Positions 54,450 through 62,931 of a DNA stretch of 64,000 nt are shown here, in pieces. Source of the stretch: Chryseobacterium piscicola (GTDB taxonomy: Bacteria; Bacteroidota; Bacteroidia; Flavobacteriales; Weeksellaceae); NCBI RefSeq assembly GCF_900156685.1, contig NZ_FTOJ01000002.1:248001-312000 (forward strand), read 5' to 3'. Position 1 is the first letter of the stretch, and each line of letters opens with the position of its first letter. The notes under the pieces are model-generated. The model saw nothing but the letters and a program-made list of their open reading frames with translations. It was not told where the DNA came from and did no database searches. A program made the translations under genes and the position numbers.

Positions 54450-54469
54450 GTGCTCTTGCCATAACTTTG
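54439..54469 (+). promoter_or_regulatory. Promoter of the tolC-hlyD-MFS operon
   Basis: TTTG (54439-54442), 19 bases, then TAACTTTG (54462-54469): a complete match to the Bacteroidetes promoter. The ATG follows 20 bases later. Confidence 0.8.
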
Positions 54470-54489
54470 CATCTGTAAAACAAGGTAAA

Positions 54490-55800
54490 ATGGTTAAGAA
54501 CATAAAAACAGCAATATCACTATGGATAGGTCTTTTTCCTGCGCTGTTCTTTTCACAAGAAATAAAACAGATGACAGCGAATGAGGTGGCTGAATTGGCA
54601 CTGCAAAATCACTATCAGTTGAAGGTTTCTGCGCAAAATATTAATATTACTAAACAGCAAACCAATATCACGAAACTTCAGAAACTTCCTTCCGTAGTTG
54701 CTTCTACCACTCAATTTTATTTGGGAAATGTGGTGGCAATTGATAAAGATTTTTCTAATTCTACCACCATTCCAATGCCTCATTATGGAAGCACTTATGG
54801 TGTGCAGGCAACACAATTAATTTTTAAAGGAGGATTGGTAAATAAGTCTATTGAAATGGCGGGTCTTCGGGAACAGCTTTCTGAATTGGATTTAGAGAAA
54901 AATAAGCAAGACGTAAAATTTTTAGTGATTTCTAATTATCTCGACGTTTATAAAATTATTAATCAACAGGCGGTTTTTAATAACAATAAAAAACTTGCTC
55001 TACAAAGATTAAAAAACATCAATGATTTTTATAAACAAGGAATGGTGACGAGAAATGAAGTTATTCGTGGAGAATTAGCTCTAAAAAATCTTGACCAAGG
55101 AATCTTGACTTTAGCGAACAATAAAAAAATTCTTAATTATAATTTGAATATCGCTTTGGGTTTGCCTGAGGATACGGAAATTATTCCTGTGGAAAATTTA
55201 GGAAATAAAGAGTCGGGAATTGGGATGGATTATTATCTAAATCTCGCTCACGACTCCAATCCGCAATTGAAATCTGCGCAAACCAACATTGGTGTTGCGG
55301 ATAAAAATATAGAAATCATTAAAACCGATAGAATGCCTACACTTTCAGGTTTTGGTGGCTACAGTTTGCAAAGACCTATTACGACTAGAAATCCTGTTTT
55401 AGATATGTATTCAAGCGGTTGGCAAGGTGGAATTTCTTTGAGCTACAACATCGATAATCTCTATAAAACCAAAGAAAAAGTAAAACTTGGTGAGATGCAG
55501 AAAAATCAAGCGAATGATGCTTTAACATTAACCCAGCAGAATATTGATATGAATGTAAATGCTTCTTACATTAAATATCAGGAAGCGATTCAACAAGCGG
55601 ATATTTTAAACGATGCCAAAAGATTAGCCGATGAAAACTATAAAATTACCGAAGCGAAATACCTTAATCAGTTGGCAGTACAAGCAGAAATGATTGATGC
55701 ACAAAACCAGAAACTTCAATCTGAATTGGATTTTGCAAACGCAGAAATTAATGTTTTATATCAATATTATAATCTGTTGAAATCTACTGGGACACTTTAA
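54490..55800 (+). CDS. TolC-family outer-membrane efflux protein
   Basis: From the ATG at 54490 the protein starts with the signal peptide MVKNIKTAISLWIGLFPALFFSQ; the frame extends to 54448 but that part lies on the promoter. The 436 residues are two repeated halves rich in long amphipathic helices (ALQNHYQLKVSAQNINITKQQ... and LNLAHDSNPQLKSAQTNIGVADKN), the TolC pattern of a trimeric outer-membrane channel and periplasmic tunnel. It works with the HlyD-type adaptor and MFS pump encoded next. Confidence 0.92.
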   Translation: MVKNIKTAISLWIGLFPALFFSQEIKQMTANEVAELALQNHYQLKVSAQNINITKQQTNITKLQKLPSVVASTTQFYLGNVVAIDKDFSNSTTIPMPHYGSTYGVQATQLIFKGGLVNKSIEMAGLREQLSELDLEKNKQDVKFLVISNYLDVYKIINQQAVFNNNKKLALQRLKNINDFYKQGMVTRNEVIRGELALKNLDQGILTLANNKKILNYNLNIALGLPEDTEIIPVENLGNKESGIGMDYYLNLAHDSNPQLKSAQTNIGVADKNIEIIKTDRMPTLSGFGGYSLQRPITTRNPVLDMYSSGWQGGISLSYNIDNLYKTKEKVKLGEMQKNQANDALTLTQQNIDMNVNASYIKYQEAIQQADILNDAKRLADENYKITEAKYLNQLAVQAEMIDAQNQKLQSELDFANAEINVLYQYYNLLKSTGTL

Positions 55801-56162
55801 TTTCAGGTGTAAATTTTAGAGAATTTTTCTTCGCCCCAACCCTAAAAGGAGGAAAAACTCTCTTAAAATTGATTGAAATTACTCCCTTTAGGGTCGGGGG
55901 AAAGAATTTTAATCAATTTTAAATGGTCCAAGTAGTTACTAGGGAAAGATAATAAACAAAACTCAACAAGTTGATTTTATTAAGCTTATGCATAAACTTT
56001 GCGAAGCAAATTCATTTGCCTTTGCACTCTAAAAATAAACACTCGCAAATAACATCTTTGCGTTTAAAAATAAAATAAAAAGTCTTTAAGTGAAACTCTA
56101 AAAAGACATTAATAATAAATACTCCGAGAACTTCGTGTTCAAAAAGATATAAAACAAAAACA
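55801..56162. other. Spacer between tolC and hlyD genes
   Basis: A 362-base gap inside an operon, mostly without ORFs. It holds the hairpin repeat at 55834-55900 and, at about 55990-56110, words built on CTTTGCG seen also in other spacers. Confidence 0.5.
55834..55900. repeat. REP-like imperfect inverted repeat
   Basis: CCCCAACCCTAAAAGG (55834-55849) pairs with CCTTTAGGGTCGGGG (about 55885-55899) with one mismatch and one bulge, across a 35-base centre; outer bases (GAATTTTTCTTCG with AAAGAATTTT) extend the pairing. GC-rich arms in A/T-rich DNA, without a T tract next to the stem. Confidence 0.55.
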
Positions 56163-57284
56163 ATGGAAAACAAGGAACAAAATACTCAAGATACACAACC
56201 ACAAGCACCGGTAAAACCTGCAGTTTCAAACGCTGAAACCAAGAAAAAACAAAATAAAAAAAATAAAATTAGAGTCATTATTTCAAATATTGTCGTTTTT
56301 GCTTTAATCGGTTTCGGATTATTCTGGTTGATTCGTGAGTATTTTCACATTGGTGACAAAACTTATACGGAAGCGGCTCAGGTTGAGGAATTTATCAACC
56401 CGATCAACACCAGAGTTTCGGCTTATATTAAAGAAATAAAATTCATTGAACATCAACAAGTGAAAAAAGGAGATACGCTGGCAATTTTAGATGACCGTGA
56501 AATCATCACGCAAGTGGGACAGGCAGAAGCGGCGTATCAAAATGCTTTGGCGCAACGTTTTGCAACTGGTTCTTCAATCAACACCGTTTCCAACAGCGTG
56601 AACGTAATGGAATCTAATATCGCAGGTGCAAAAGCAAGATTGTGGAATGCCGAACAGAATTTAAACCGTTACAAAAATCTTTTGGCGGCAGAAGCTGTGA
56701 CAAGACAGCAATTTGACCAAGCAAAAACAGAATATGATGCTCAGAAAGCAGCGTACGAAACATTGAAGAATCAAAAACAATCTGCAAATCTTTCTACAAC
56801 CGAAGTGAAAAGCAGGTTGGGAATAAATGACGCGGAAATTAAACGTACCAAAGCAGCTTTAGATATGGCGAAAATCAATCTTTCATACACCGTAATCACT
56901 GCTCCGTACGACGGAACAATGGGAAGAAGAACGATTTCTGAAGGACAATTAATACAACCCGGACAACAGGTTGCTACCATCGTTTTGAATAATCAAAAAT
57001 GGGTAACCGCCAATTTCTTGGAAAGCCAAATGCCGAATATTAAAATCGGTCAAAAATTAAGAATGACTGCCGATGCTTTGGGTGGAAAACAGTTTGAAGG
57101 CGTAGTAACCGCAGTTTCCGCAGCAACAGGTTCAAGATATTCTAATGTTCCGACGGATAATTCAACGGGAAATTTCATTAAAGTTCAACAAAGAATTCCG
57201 GTAAGAATAGAGTTTACTGCATCAAACAAAAAAGAAGATGTGGCAAAACTGAGCGCGGGAATGAATATGAATGTTTCTTTATAA
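56163..57284 (+). CDS. HlyD/EmrA-family periplasmic adaptor of an efflux system
   Basis: A 373-residue membrane fusion protein. A charged cytoplasmic head (about residues 1-38, KKKQNKKNKIR) precedes one transmembrane helix (VIISNIVVFALIGFGLFWLI), then the biotinyl-lipoyl-like part (INTRVSAYIKEIKFIEHQQVKKGDTLAILDDRE), a coiled-coil hairpin (about 95-215), and the second lipoyl and beta-barrel parts (APYDGTMGRRTISEGQLIQPGQQVATIV). It links the MFS pump in the inner membrane to TolC. Confidence 0.93.
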   Translation: MENKEQNTQDTQPQAPVKPAVSNAETKKKQNKKNKIRVIISNIVVFALIGFGLFWLIREYFHIGDKTYTEAAQVEEFINPINTRVSAYIKEIKFIEHQQVKKGDTLAILDDREIITQVGQAEAAYQNALAQRFATGSSINTVSNSVNVMESNIAGAKARLWNAEQNLNRYKNLLAAEAVTRQQFDQAKTEYDAQKAAYETLKNQKQSANLSTTEVKSRLGINDAEIKRTKAALDMAKINLSYTVITAPYDGTMGRRTISEGQLIQPGQQVATIVLNNQKWVTANFLESQMPNIKIGQKLRMTADALGGKQFEGVVTAVSAATGSRYSNVPTDNSTGNFIKVQQRIPVRIEFTASNKKEDVAKLSAGMNMNVSL

Positions 57285-57463
57285 AAGACGAAGAGAATAT
57301 AGACGGATAGATAATAGACGAATAGAAAAAAGATGCATAGACAATAGATTTTTCATTAAATTCTAAAAGTCTTGTGAATCTATAATTGTCTATCATTTAT
57401 CAATTATCGTTTATCATCTATTAATCTATCATCTTTTAGTCTCTCATCTTTTAGTCTAAAAAA
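57285..57463. repeat. Heptanucleotide repeat arrays facing each other between hlyD and MFS genes
   Basis: The right array on the plus strand reads in 7-base units from 57389: TCTATCA, TTTATCA, ATTATCG, TTTATCA, TCTATTA. The left half (about 57290-57350) is purine-rich with units like GGATAGA, TAATAGA and CAATAGA, the reverse complement in style, so ATAGACAATAGATT can pair with AATCTATAATTGTCTAT. Confidence 0.6.
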
Positions 57464-57465
57464 AA

Positions 57466-59058
57466 ATGTACAACAAAGGTCTTTTCAGCGATTGGGTTCC
57501 GAAACCCATACAACTTCTGATGATTGTTTTGCTGCTTATCGTGGTAATGCCGATTGGGGGAGTTTACACCGGGAATATCAGTTTTATGGTAAGCGGAACC
57601 GGCGCGATGCAGGAGTATTTTCTGTGGGCAAATTATGCTACTACCATTGGGATGGGAGCGAGTATGCCTGTGGTTTTGAGATTGAAGTTACGATTCAAAG
57701 TTCGGGATAAAGTGGTGATTTTACTGGTGCTTTTGGGCTTGCTGAGTTATGTGAATGCAACCACGCAAAACCCAATGGTCATCGTGATTGTTTCATTAAT
57801 AATCGGGTTTTTGAAAATGATTATTACCATAGAACTATTTCTTCCGTTAATGGTAATGCTTGGTAATCGTGGCGTTTTTTATGGGGTTTTCTATACTTTT
57901 GTTTTGCTGCTCAATCAAATTACAGCGTATTATGCGGTAGAAATTTCGATACTTTATAATTATCAACAATTTTTCATCTTTGCAGCGATTTTGTGTTTTG
58001 TTCTTGCGCTTTTGTGTTGGGTTTTGATGCACGATCAATATTTTGCCCTAAAAGTTCCTTTGCACTACATCGATTGGCTGAGTATTCTGTTATTTGTGAC
58101 CACTTTTATGTTTTCGGCGTACGTTTTTTCTTTCGGGAAACAGCAAGATTGGTTCAATTCAAAAAATATTATCAGCACCAGTATCGCAGCGTTTGTAAGC
58201 TTTGCATTAATGGCAATTCGTCAGTTAACTTTAAAAAGACCCTATATTTCTTTTGGTATTTTCACAAAAAACAACGTTATCCACGGCTTGTTTATGTTGC
58301 TTTGGTTGGGAATGTTTTTGGGAACCACCTCTATTCAAAACATCTATTCGGTCGGAGTTTTAGGCTATGATCAATTAACGAATGCCAAGCTCAATTTAAT
58401 GATGATTCCCGGGTTGCTATTGGCAGGGATTGTTGCTGTTTTCTGGTTCAAAAAAGAGAAACCTCTCAAGATGCTGGTCTTTTCTGGTTTCGCTTCTATG
58501 ACGGCTTATGCAGTGATAATGTATTTCTCAATGGTCTTAGAATTCAACTATGAAAACTGGTATTTGCCAATGTTTCTGAAAGGTTTTGGTATGGGTTCTC
58601 TTTTTATTTCCATTTGGTTTTATGCTCTAGATCAATTGGAATTAAATGAAATGCTTGCTGCAATCGGTTTGGTTTTAGTATGGCGAACATTCCTTGCTGT
58701 GGGTATTTTCTCAGCATTGTTTTCGTGGTTTCAATATCAGTTTCAGATCACCAGTTTAGGCGATTCTGCAGTTTATATGGATGGAATGACGATCTCTCCA
58801 CAAACCGTTGTTGCTAATATGAGAACCATTCAGCTGAATGCGATTATCGCCGCCAACAAAAAAATATTTGGATACGTTATTATCGCTGGTTTTGGAGTGA
58901 TGCTTTACGTAATCACTCATCATTTTGGCGAGAAACCTAAAGAATATTTAAGAATTGTAAGAATCCTCAAAGGAAAATCCGTCATCGCCCGAAGACGGGT
59001 TCGCGAGAGAAAAAAATTAGCAGAAGATCTGAAAGGAGCAGCAGGTCCTGCGATATAA
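57466..59058 (+). CDS. MFS efflux transporter (DHA2/EmrB-like), 530 aa
   Basis: A multidrug pump of the major facilitator type with about 14 hydrophobic segments and long lengths typical of the DHA2 (EmrB) group. The N terminus MYNKGLFSDWVPKPIQLLMIVLLLIVVMPIGGVYTGNISFMVSGTG differs from classical EmrB, and the C-terminal cytoplasmic tail is Lys/Arg-rich (KSVIARRRVRERKKLAED). It forms a tripartite pump with the adaptor and TolC protein upstream. Substrates cannot be read from sequence. Confidence 0.88.
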   Translation: MYNKGLFSDWVPKPIQLLMIVLLLIVVMPIGGVYTGNISFMVSGTGAMQEYFLWANYATTIGMGASMPVVLRLKLRFKVRDKVVILLVLLGLLSYVNATTQNPMVIVIVSLIIGFLKMIITIELFLPLMVMLGNRGVFYGVFYTFVLLLNQITAYYAVEISILYNYQQFFIFAAILCFVLALLCWVLMHDQYFALKVPLHYIDWLSILLFVTTFMFSAYVFSFGKQQDWFNSKNIISTSIAAFVSFALMAIRQLTLKRPYISFGIFTKNNVIHGLFMLLWLGMFLGTTSIQNIYSVGVLGYDQLTNAKLNLMMIPGLLLAGIVAVFWFKKEKPLKMLVFSGFASMTAYAVIMYFSMVLEFNYENWYLPMFLKGFGMGSLFISIWFYALDQLELNEMLAAIGLVLVWRTFLAVGIFSALFSWFQYQFQITSLGDSAVYMDGMTISPQTVVANMRTIQLNAIIAANKKIFGYVIIAGFGVMLYVITHHFGEKPKEYLRIVRILKGKSVIARRRVRERKKLAEDLKGAAGPAI

Positions 59059-59122
59059 AGAAACCTTGTTTTTTTCAATAATCTTACTGTCTAAATTGAT
59101 TTTATAAAATATTTCAAAGGCT

Positions 59123-59130
59123 TATCTTTG
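59123..59130 (+). promoter_or_regulatory. -7 box of the methyltransferase gene
   Basis: TATCTTTG, 16 bases before the ATG at 59147. Confidence 0.65.
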
Positions 59131-59146
59131 CGGAATAATTACTTTT

Positions 59147-59851
59147 ATGAAAGACTTAATGGGAAATGCGATCTGGGACTATTTTCACAACGGAAATACA
59201 GAAGATCTGCAGACTGAAACTTCAATTTCTGAGCTTGATGAACTTCCGGTAGATTATCTTTTCAGAGATTTTCAAGGGATGAATAAAATTGAACAAAAAG
59301 CATTGAAACTGGCTCAAGGAAAAATTCTCGATATTGGAGCAGGAGCTGGTTCGCATTCACTTTATCTTCAGAACGAAAGAAAGTTAGATGTCACAGCTTT
59401 AGATATTTCGCCAAAGTCTATTGAGGTTTGCCAATTGAGAGGAATTCAGAAAACAGTTGCGCAAAATATGCTTGAATTTTCGGGAGAAACTTTTGATACC
59501 ATTCTTTTGTTAATGAACGGAACAGGAATTTTTCAAAGTCTCAATGTGATTGATGTTTACCTGCAAAAACTCTTTTCTCTATTAAATAAATACGGACAAA
59601 TCCTCATCGATAGCACAGATATTTTGTATATGTTTGATACAGATGAAGATGGCGGAGTTTTGATTCCGGCAAATGGATATTATGGGGAATTGGATTATAT
59701 AGTTCATTATAAAAACGAGTCTGAAGATCCTATAAAATGGCTGTATCTTGATTTTAATACTCTGCAAAATGCTGCTGAGAATAATGGTTTTAAAATAGAA
59801 AAGGTTTTGCAGGAGGAAGATTCTTACTTAGCTAAACTGATTAAAATCTAA
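59147..59851 (+). CDS. Class I SAM-dependent methyltransferase, 234 aa
   Basis: The SAM-binding loop KILDIGAGAGSHSLYLQ is at about residues 60-76, followed by VTALDISPKSIEVCQLRG (motif II) and FDTILLLMNGTGIFQSL (motif IV region). The N-terminal GNAIWDYFHNGNTEDLQTETSISELDELPVDYLFRDF is characteristic of a family in Bacteroidetes with unknown substrate. Single gene with its own promoter box. Confidence 0.85.
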   Translation: MKDLMGNAIWDYFHNGNTEDLQTETSISELDELPVDYLFRDFQGMNKIEQKALKLAQGKILDIGAGAGSHSLYLQNERKLDVTALDISPKSIEVCQLRGIQKTVAQNMLEFSGETFDTILLLMNGTGIFQSLNVIDVYLQKLFSLLNKYGQILIDSTDILYMFDTDEDGGVLIPANGYYGELDYIVHYKNESEDPIKWLYLDFNTLQNAAENNGFKIEKVLQEEDSYLAKLIKI

Positions 59852-59950
59852 CTTTTATTTTTAACAGATAAAATTCAATTTTCTCAAGTGCAAGATATAT
59901 TGTTGTAAAAATACTACTTAATGGGTATTTTTTTTGATGCAATGAAAGTT

Positions 59951-59958
59951 TAGATTTG
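59951..59958 (+). promoter_or_regulatory. -7 box of the frameshifted secreted-protein gene
   Basis: TAGATTTG, 25 bases before the ATG at 59984. Confidence 0.5.
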
Positions 59959-59983
59959 TGTTATTAATTTAAATGATCACACC

Positions 59984-60464
59984 ATGAAAAAAACTTTTTT
60001 GTTATCACTTTTTACCTTCCTCATATCTGCAAGCAAATTATTTGCACAAGAAAATTTCCAGGATACCAATCTGGCATTAATGGAAGATGTTGCGAGAAAT
60101 TCTGACCAAAAAAATATTGTAGAATTTCTTGCTAAGGCAAAATATGAAAAATTGTCTGAATCTGAGAATGACGGCGTAAAATCTTATATTTTTTTCGGAC
60201 CCAATTCAGAAACAATGAAAGTTGATTATACAAAATCAAAAAAAACTTATGAATGTCATTATGATCGTTTCAGCAGACTTTGGAAAATTAAGTTTTATGC
60301 AGGCAGATTTAATGCGACATGGTTTTAAAAATTACAAATATGACCGGTTTAAATGGGAAAAAGACTCTTATCCTTTTAAGTATTTAACAACTGATGATGA
60401 GGAAACCAAATCTAAAGCATTCGTCTATTTAATTACTAAAAACAGTGATCTTTACAAAAAATAA
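59984..60464 (+). pseudogene. Secreted protein gene interrupted by a frameshift at an A8 tract
   Basis: The first frame starts with a signal peptide (MKKTFLLSLFTFLISASKLFAQ) and runs to a stop at 60326-60328 (114 residues). A second frame takes over at the A run 60238-60245: with seven A instead of eight, the reading continues YTKSKK-LMNVIMIVSADFG to LSFMQADLMRHGFKNYKYDRF and SDLYKK, ending at 60464, for 159 residues in all. The second-frame part is protein-like, whereas the last 25 residues of the first frame are not. This could be a sequencing error, a real mutation, or length variation of the tract. Family unknown. Confidence 0.6.
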
Positions 60465-60510
60465 ATCTCATTTTTATAGTTGTAATTAATGCTAAATATT
60501 TTCCAAAAGT

Positions 60511-60553
60511 AAAAACAAAAGACACATCAATGGGATGTGTCTTTTGTTTTTTT
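60511..60553. terminator. Bidirectional terminator between the frameshifted gene and metG
   Basis: AAAACAAAAGACACATC (60512-60528) pairs with GATGTGTCTTTTGTTTT (60534-60550) around AATGG; A and T runs flank both sides and the genes converge. Confidence 0.93.
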
Positions 60554-60571
60554 GTATTTATAATTTTAAAA

Positions 60572-62605
60572 TTACCCAATCTCAATTCCGTTCTCTACAG
60601 TTTCGTCTGGCGTCACAAAAGATAATTTCCCGTCAGCTTTTGTCGTTAACAACAACATTCCCTGAGATTCAATTCCTCTTATTTTTCTTGGAGCAAGATT
60701 CAATAAAATCATCACCTGTTTCCCGATCACTTCTTCTGCCGTAAAGCTTTCCGCAATTCCAGAAACTACGGTTCTTACGTCAACACCTGTATCCACAGTT
60801 AGTTTCAATAATTTATCTGCTTTTTCAACCTTTTCGGCAGTTAAAATAGTTGCTGTTCTCAAGTCGATTTTCGTAAAATCATCGAATTGTATTTCGTCTT
60901 TCATTGGGTTGGCGTTAGGGTTTGTTTTTTTATTGCTTTGTTTGGTGTTTTCTAATTTCTGGATCTGAAAATCAATCACATCATCTTCAATTTTTGAGAA
61001 AAGAAGAGACGATTCGTTGATCTGATGCCCGGTTTCAATTAAAACAGTTTTTGTTTCAACATCGCTCCAGTTCATTTTTTGAACATTAAACATATTCAAT
61101 AATTTCTGAGAACTGAAAGGCATAAATGGCTCACATAATTGAGCTAGTGCAACAGCAATCTGAGCGGCTACAAATAATGAATGAGCTGCTTTTTCAGGAT
61201 TGTCTTTAATCGTTTTCCAAGGTTCTTCGGCCTGAAGATATTGATTTCCGAAACGTGCTAAATTCATTAACGCTGTTAAAGAATTTCTAAATTCATAATT
61301 TTCTAAGAATCCTGAAATTTCTTTTGCAGATTTATTGATTTCATGTAATTCAGAAGCATTTAAGTCGCCTTGAGGAACAATTCCGGCATAATATTTATGA
61401 ATTAAAACAGCAACTCTATTGATGAAGTTTCCAAAAATACCAACCAATTCAGAATTGTTTTTCGTCTGAAAATCCTTCCATGTAAAGTTGTTATCCTTTG
61501 TTTCTGGAGCAGAAGAGAGTAATGCGTAACGCAAAACATCCTGCTGTCCTGGGAATTCTTCTACATATTCATGGGCCCAAACTGCCCAGTTTCTTGAGGT
61601 TGAAATTTTATCGTTTTCAAGATTCAAAAACTCAAAAGCAGGCACATTTTTTGGCATAATGAAATCTCCGTGAGCCTTCATCATTGCAGGGAAAATAATA
61701 CAGTGGAATACTATATTATCTTTTCCGATAAAATGAACCAAGTCTGATTTTTCACTTTGCCAGTAATCTTTCCAGTCTTTTCCGTTTTTTTCAGCCCATT
61801 CTTTGGTGAAAGAAATATAACCAATCGGTGCATCAAACCACACATAAAGTACTTTTCCTTCAGCATTTGGAAGGGGAACAGGAACGCCCCAATTCAAGTC
61901 TCTGGTCATTGCACGAGGTTTCAATCCATCGGTTAACCAAGATTTCACCTGTCCGTAAACATTGGGTTTCCAATCATCTTTGTGCCCTTCAATAATCCAT
62001 TCGTTCAGAAAATCTTCGTATTCATTTAAAGGTAAATACCAGTTTTTTGTATCTTTTTTAATAGGAACATTACCGCTCAACATCGATTTTGGGTTGATTA
62101 ATTCAGACGGAGAAAGGGTAGAGCCACATTTCTCGCACTGATCGCCGTAAGCATTCTCGTTTCCACAGTTTGGGCAAGTTCCTACAATATATCTATCCGC
62201 TAAAAATTCGTTAGCTTGTTCATCAAAATATTGTTCAGAAACTTCTTCCGTAAATTTCTCTTTTTCGTAAAGTACTTTAAAGAAATCTTGACTTGTTTCT
62301 CGATGGTTTTGTGACGTTGTTCTGGAGTATTCATCAAAAGAAATCCCTAAGTCTGAGAAAGATTTTTTGATAATTTCGTGGTATTTATCCACGATGTCTT
62401 GCGGTGTTACTCCTTCTTTTTTAGCTCTTATGGTGATAGGAATTCCGTGCTCATCGCTTCCGCAGATAAAAGCAACATCTTTTCCTGATCTTCTCTGGAA
62501 TCTGGCATAAACATCTGCAGGAATGTAAACACCCGCCAAATGCCCTATATGAACCGGTCCGTTTGCATAAGGCAAAGCTGCCGTAATCAACTTTTTATTT
62601 GACAT
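60572..62605 (-). CDS. metG: Methionyl-tRNA synthetase
   Basis: MetG charges both initiator and elongator tRNA-Met. The class I motif HIGH is in ALPYANGPVHIGHLAGVY; the zinc knuckle is GTCPNCGNENAYGDQCEKCGSTL; the KMSKS motif appears as NDKISTSRNWAVWAHEY. A C-terminal EMAP/Trbp111-like tRNA-binding domain follows after a Lys/Asn linker (KSNKKTNPNANP): FTKIDLRTATILTAEKVEKADKLLKLTVD to QGMLLLT. The length of 677 residues matches the dimeric form. It is a single gene convergent with the upstream one. Confidence 0.97.
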   Translation of the reverse strand: MSNKKLITAALPYANGPVHIGHLAGVYIPADVYARFQRRSGKDVAFICGSDEHGIPITIRAKKEGVTPQDIVDKYHEIIKKSFSDLGISFDEYSRTTSQNHRETSQDFFKVLYEKEKFTEEVSEQYFDEQANEFLADRYIVGTCPNCGNENAYGDQCEKCGSTLSPSELINPKSMLSGNVPIKKDTKNWYLPLNEYEDFLNEWIIEGHKDDWKPNVYGQVKSWLTDGLKPRAMTRDLNWGVPVPLPNAEGKVLYVWFDAPIGYISFTKEWAEKNGKDWKDYWQSEKSDLVHFIGKDNIVFHCIIFPAMMKAHGDFIMPKNVPAFEFLNLENDKISTSRNWAVWAHEYVEEFPGQQDVLRYALLSSAPETKDNNFTWKDFQTKNNSELVGIFGNFINRVAVLIHKYYAGIVPQGDLNASELHEINKSAKEISGFLENYEFRNSLTALMNLARFGNQYLQAEEPWKTIKDNPEKAAHSLFVAAQIAVALAQLCEPFMPFSSQKLLNMFNVQKMNWSDVETKTVLIETGHQINESSLLFSKIEDDVIDFQIQKLENTKQSNKKTNPNANPMKDEIQFDDFTKIDLRTATILTAEKVEKADKLLKLTVDTGVDVRTVVSGIAESFTAEEVIGKQVMILLNLAPRKIRGIESQGMLLLTTKADGKLSFVTPDETVENGIEIG

Positions 62606-62629
62606 TATTATTAGTAAAATTTAGAATTG

Positions 62630-62637
62630 CAAAGATA
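62630..62637 (-). promoter_or_regulatory. -7 box of metG
   Basis: TATCTTTG on the minus strand, 24 bases before the ATG at 62605. Confidence 0.6.
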
Positions 62638-62931
62638 ATTATAATTTCTATAAAGTTTAAATAAATCATTTTGGAAGAGGCTTATCATAAAAAAAGCAAT
62701 AAAAATAGAGTAATTTGTTAAACAATTGTTTAATTTTTTAGCGCTGTAAAATAGATATTATGCAATGTATAATTTATTTAAAGTATTGATTTGTAATATT
62801 TTGTTAATATTTAGTCCTTTAATATAGTGAAATTTAACAAATAATAAATATTTTTTAATATCATTTAATTTTTTGTTTAAATTGCGAGGCTGATATACGG
62901 CATAAACAAAAGAAACTATAAAAAAAATATT
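62638..62931. other. Spacer upstream of the SusC-like gene
   Basis: Very A/T-rich, with no ORF. It contains a perfect 16-bp palindrome TTAAACAATTGTTTAA (62718-62733), about 200 bases before the SusC-like start, which may be a regulator site or chance. No TANNTTTG box close to the gene. Confidence 0.45.
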
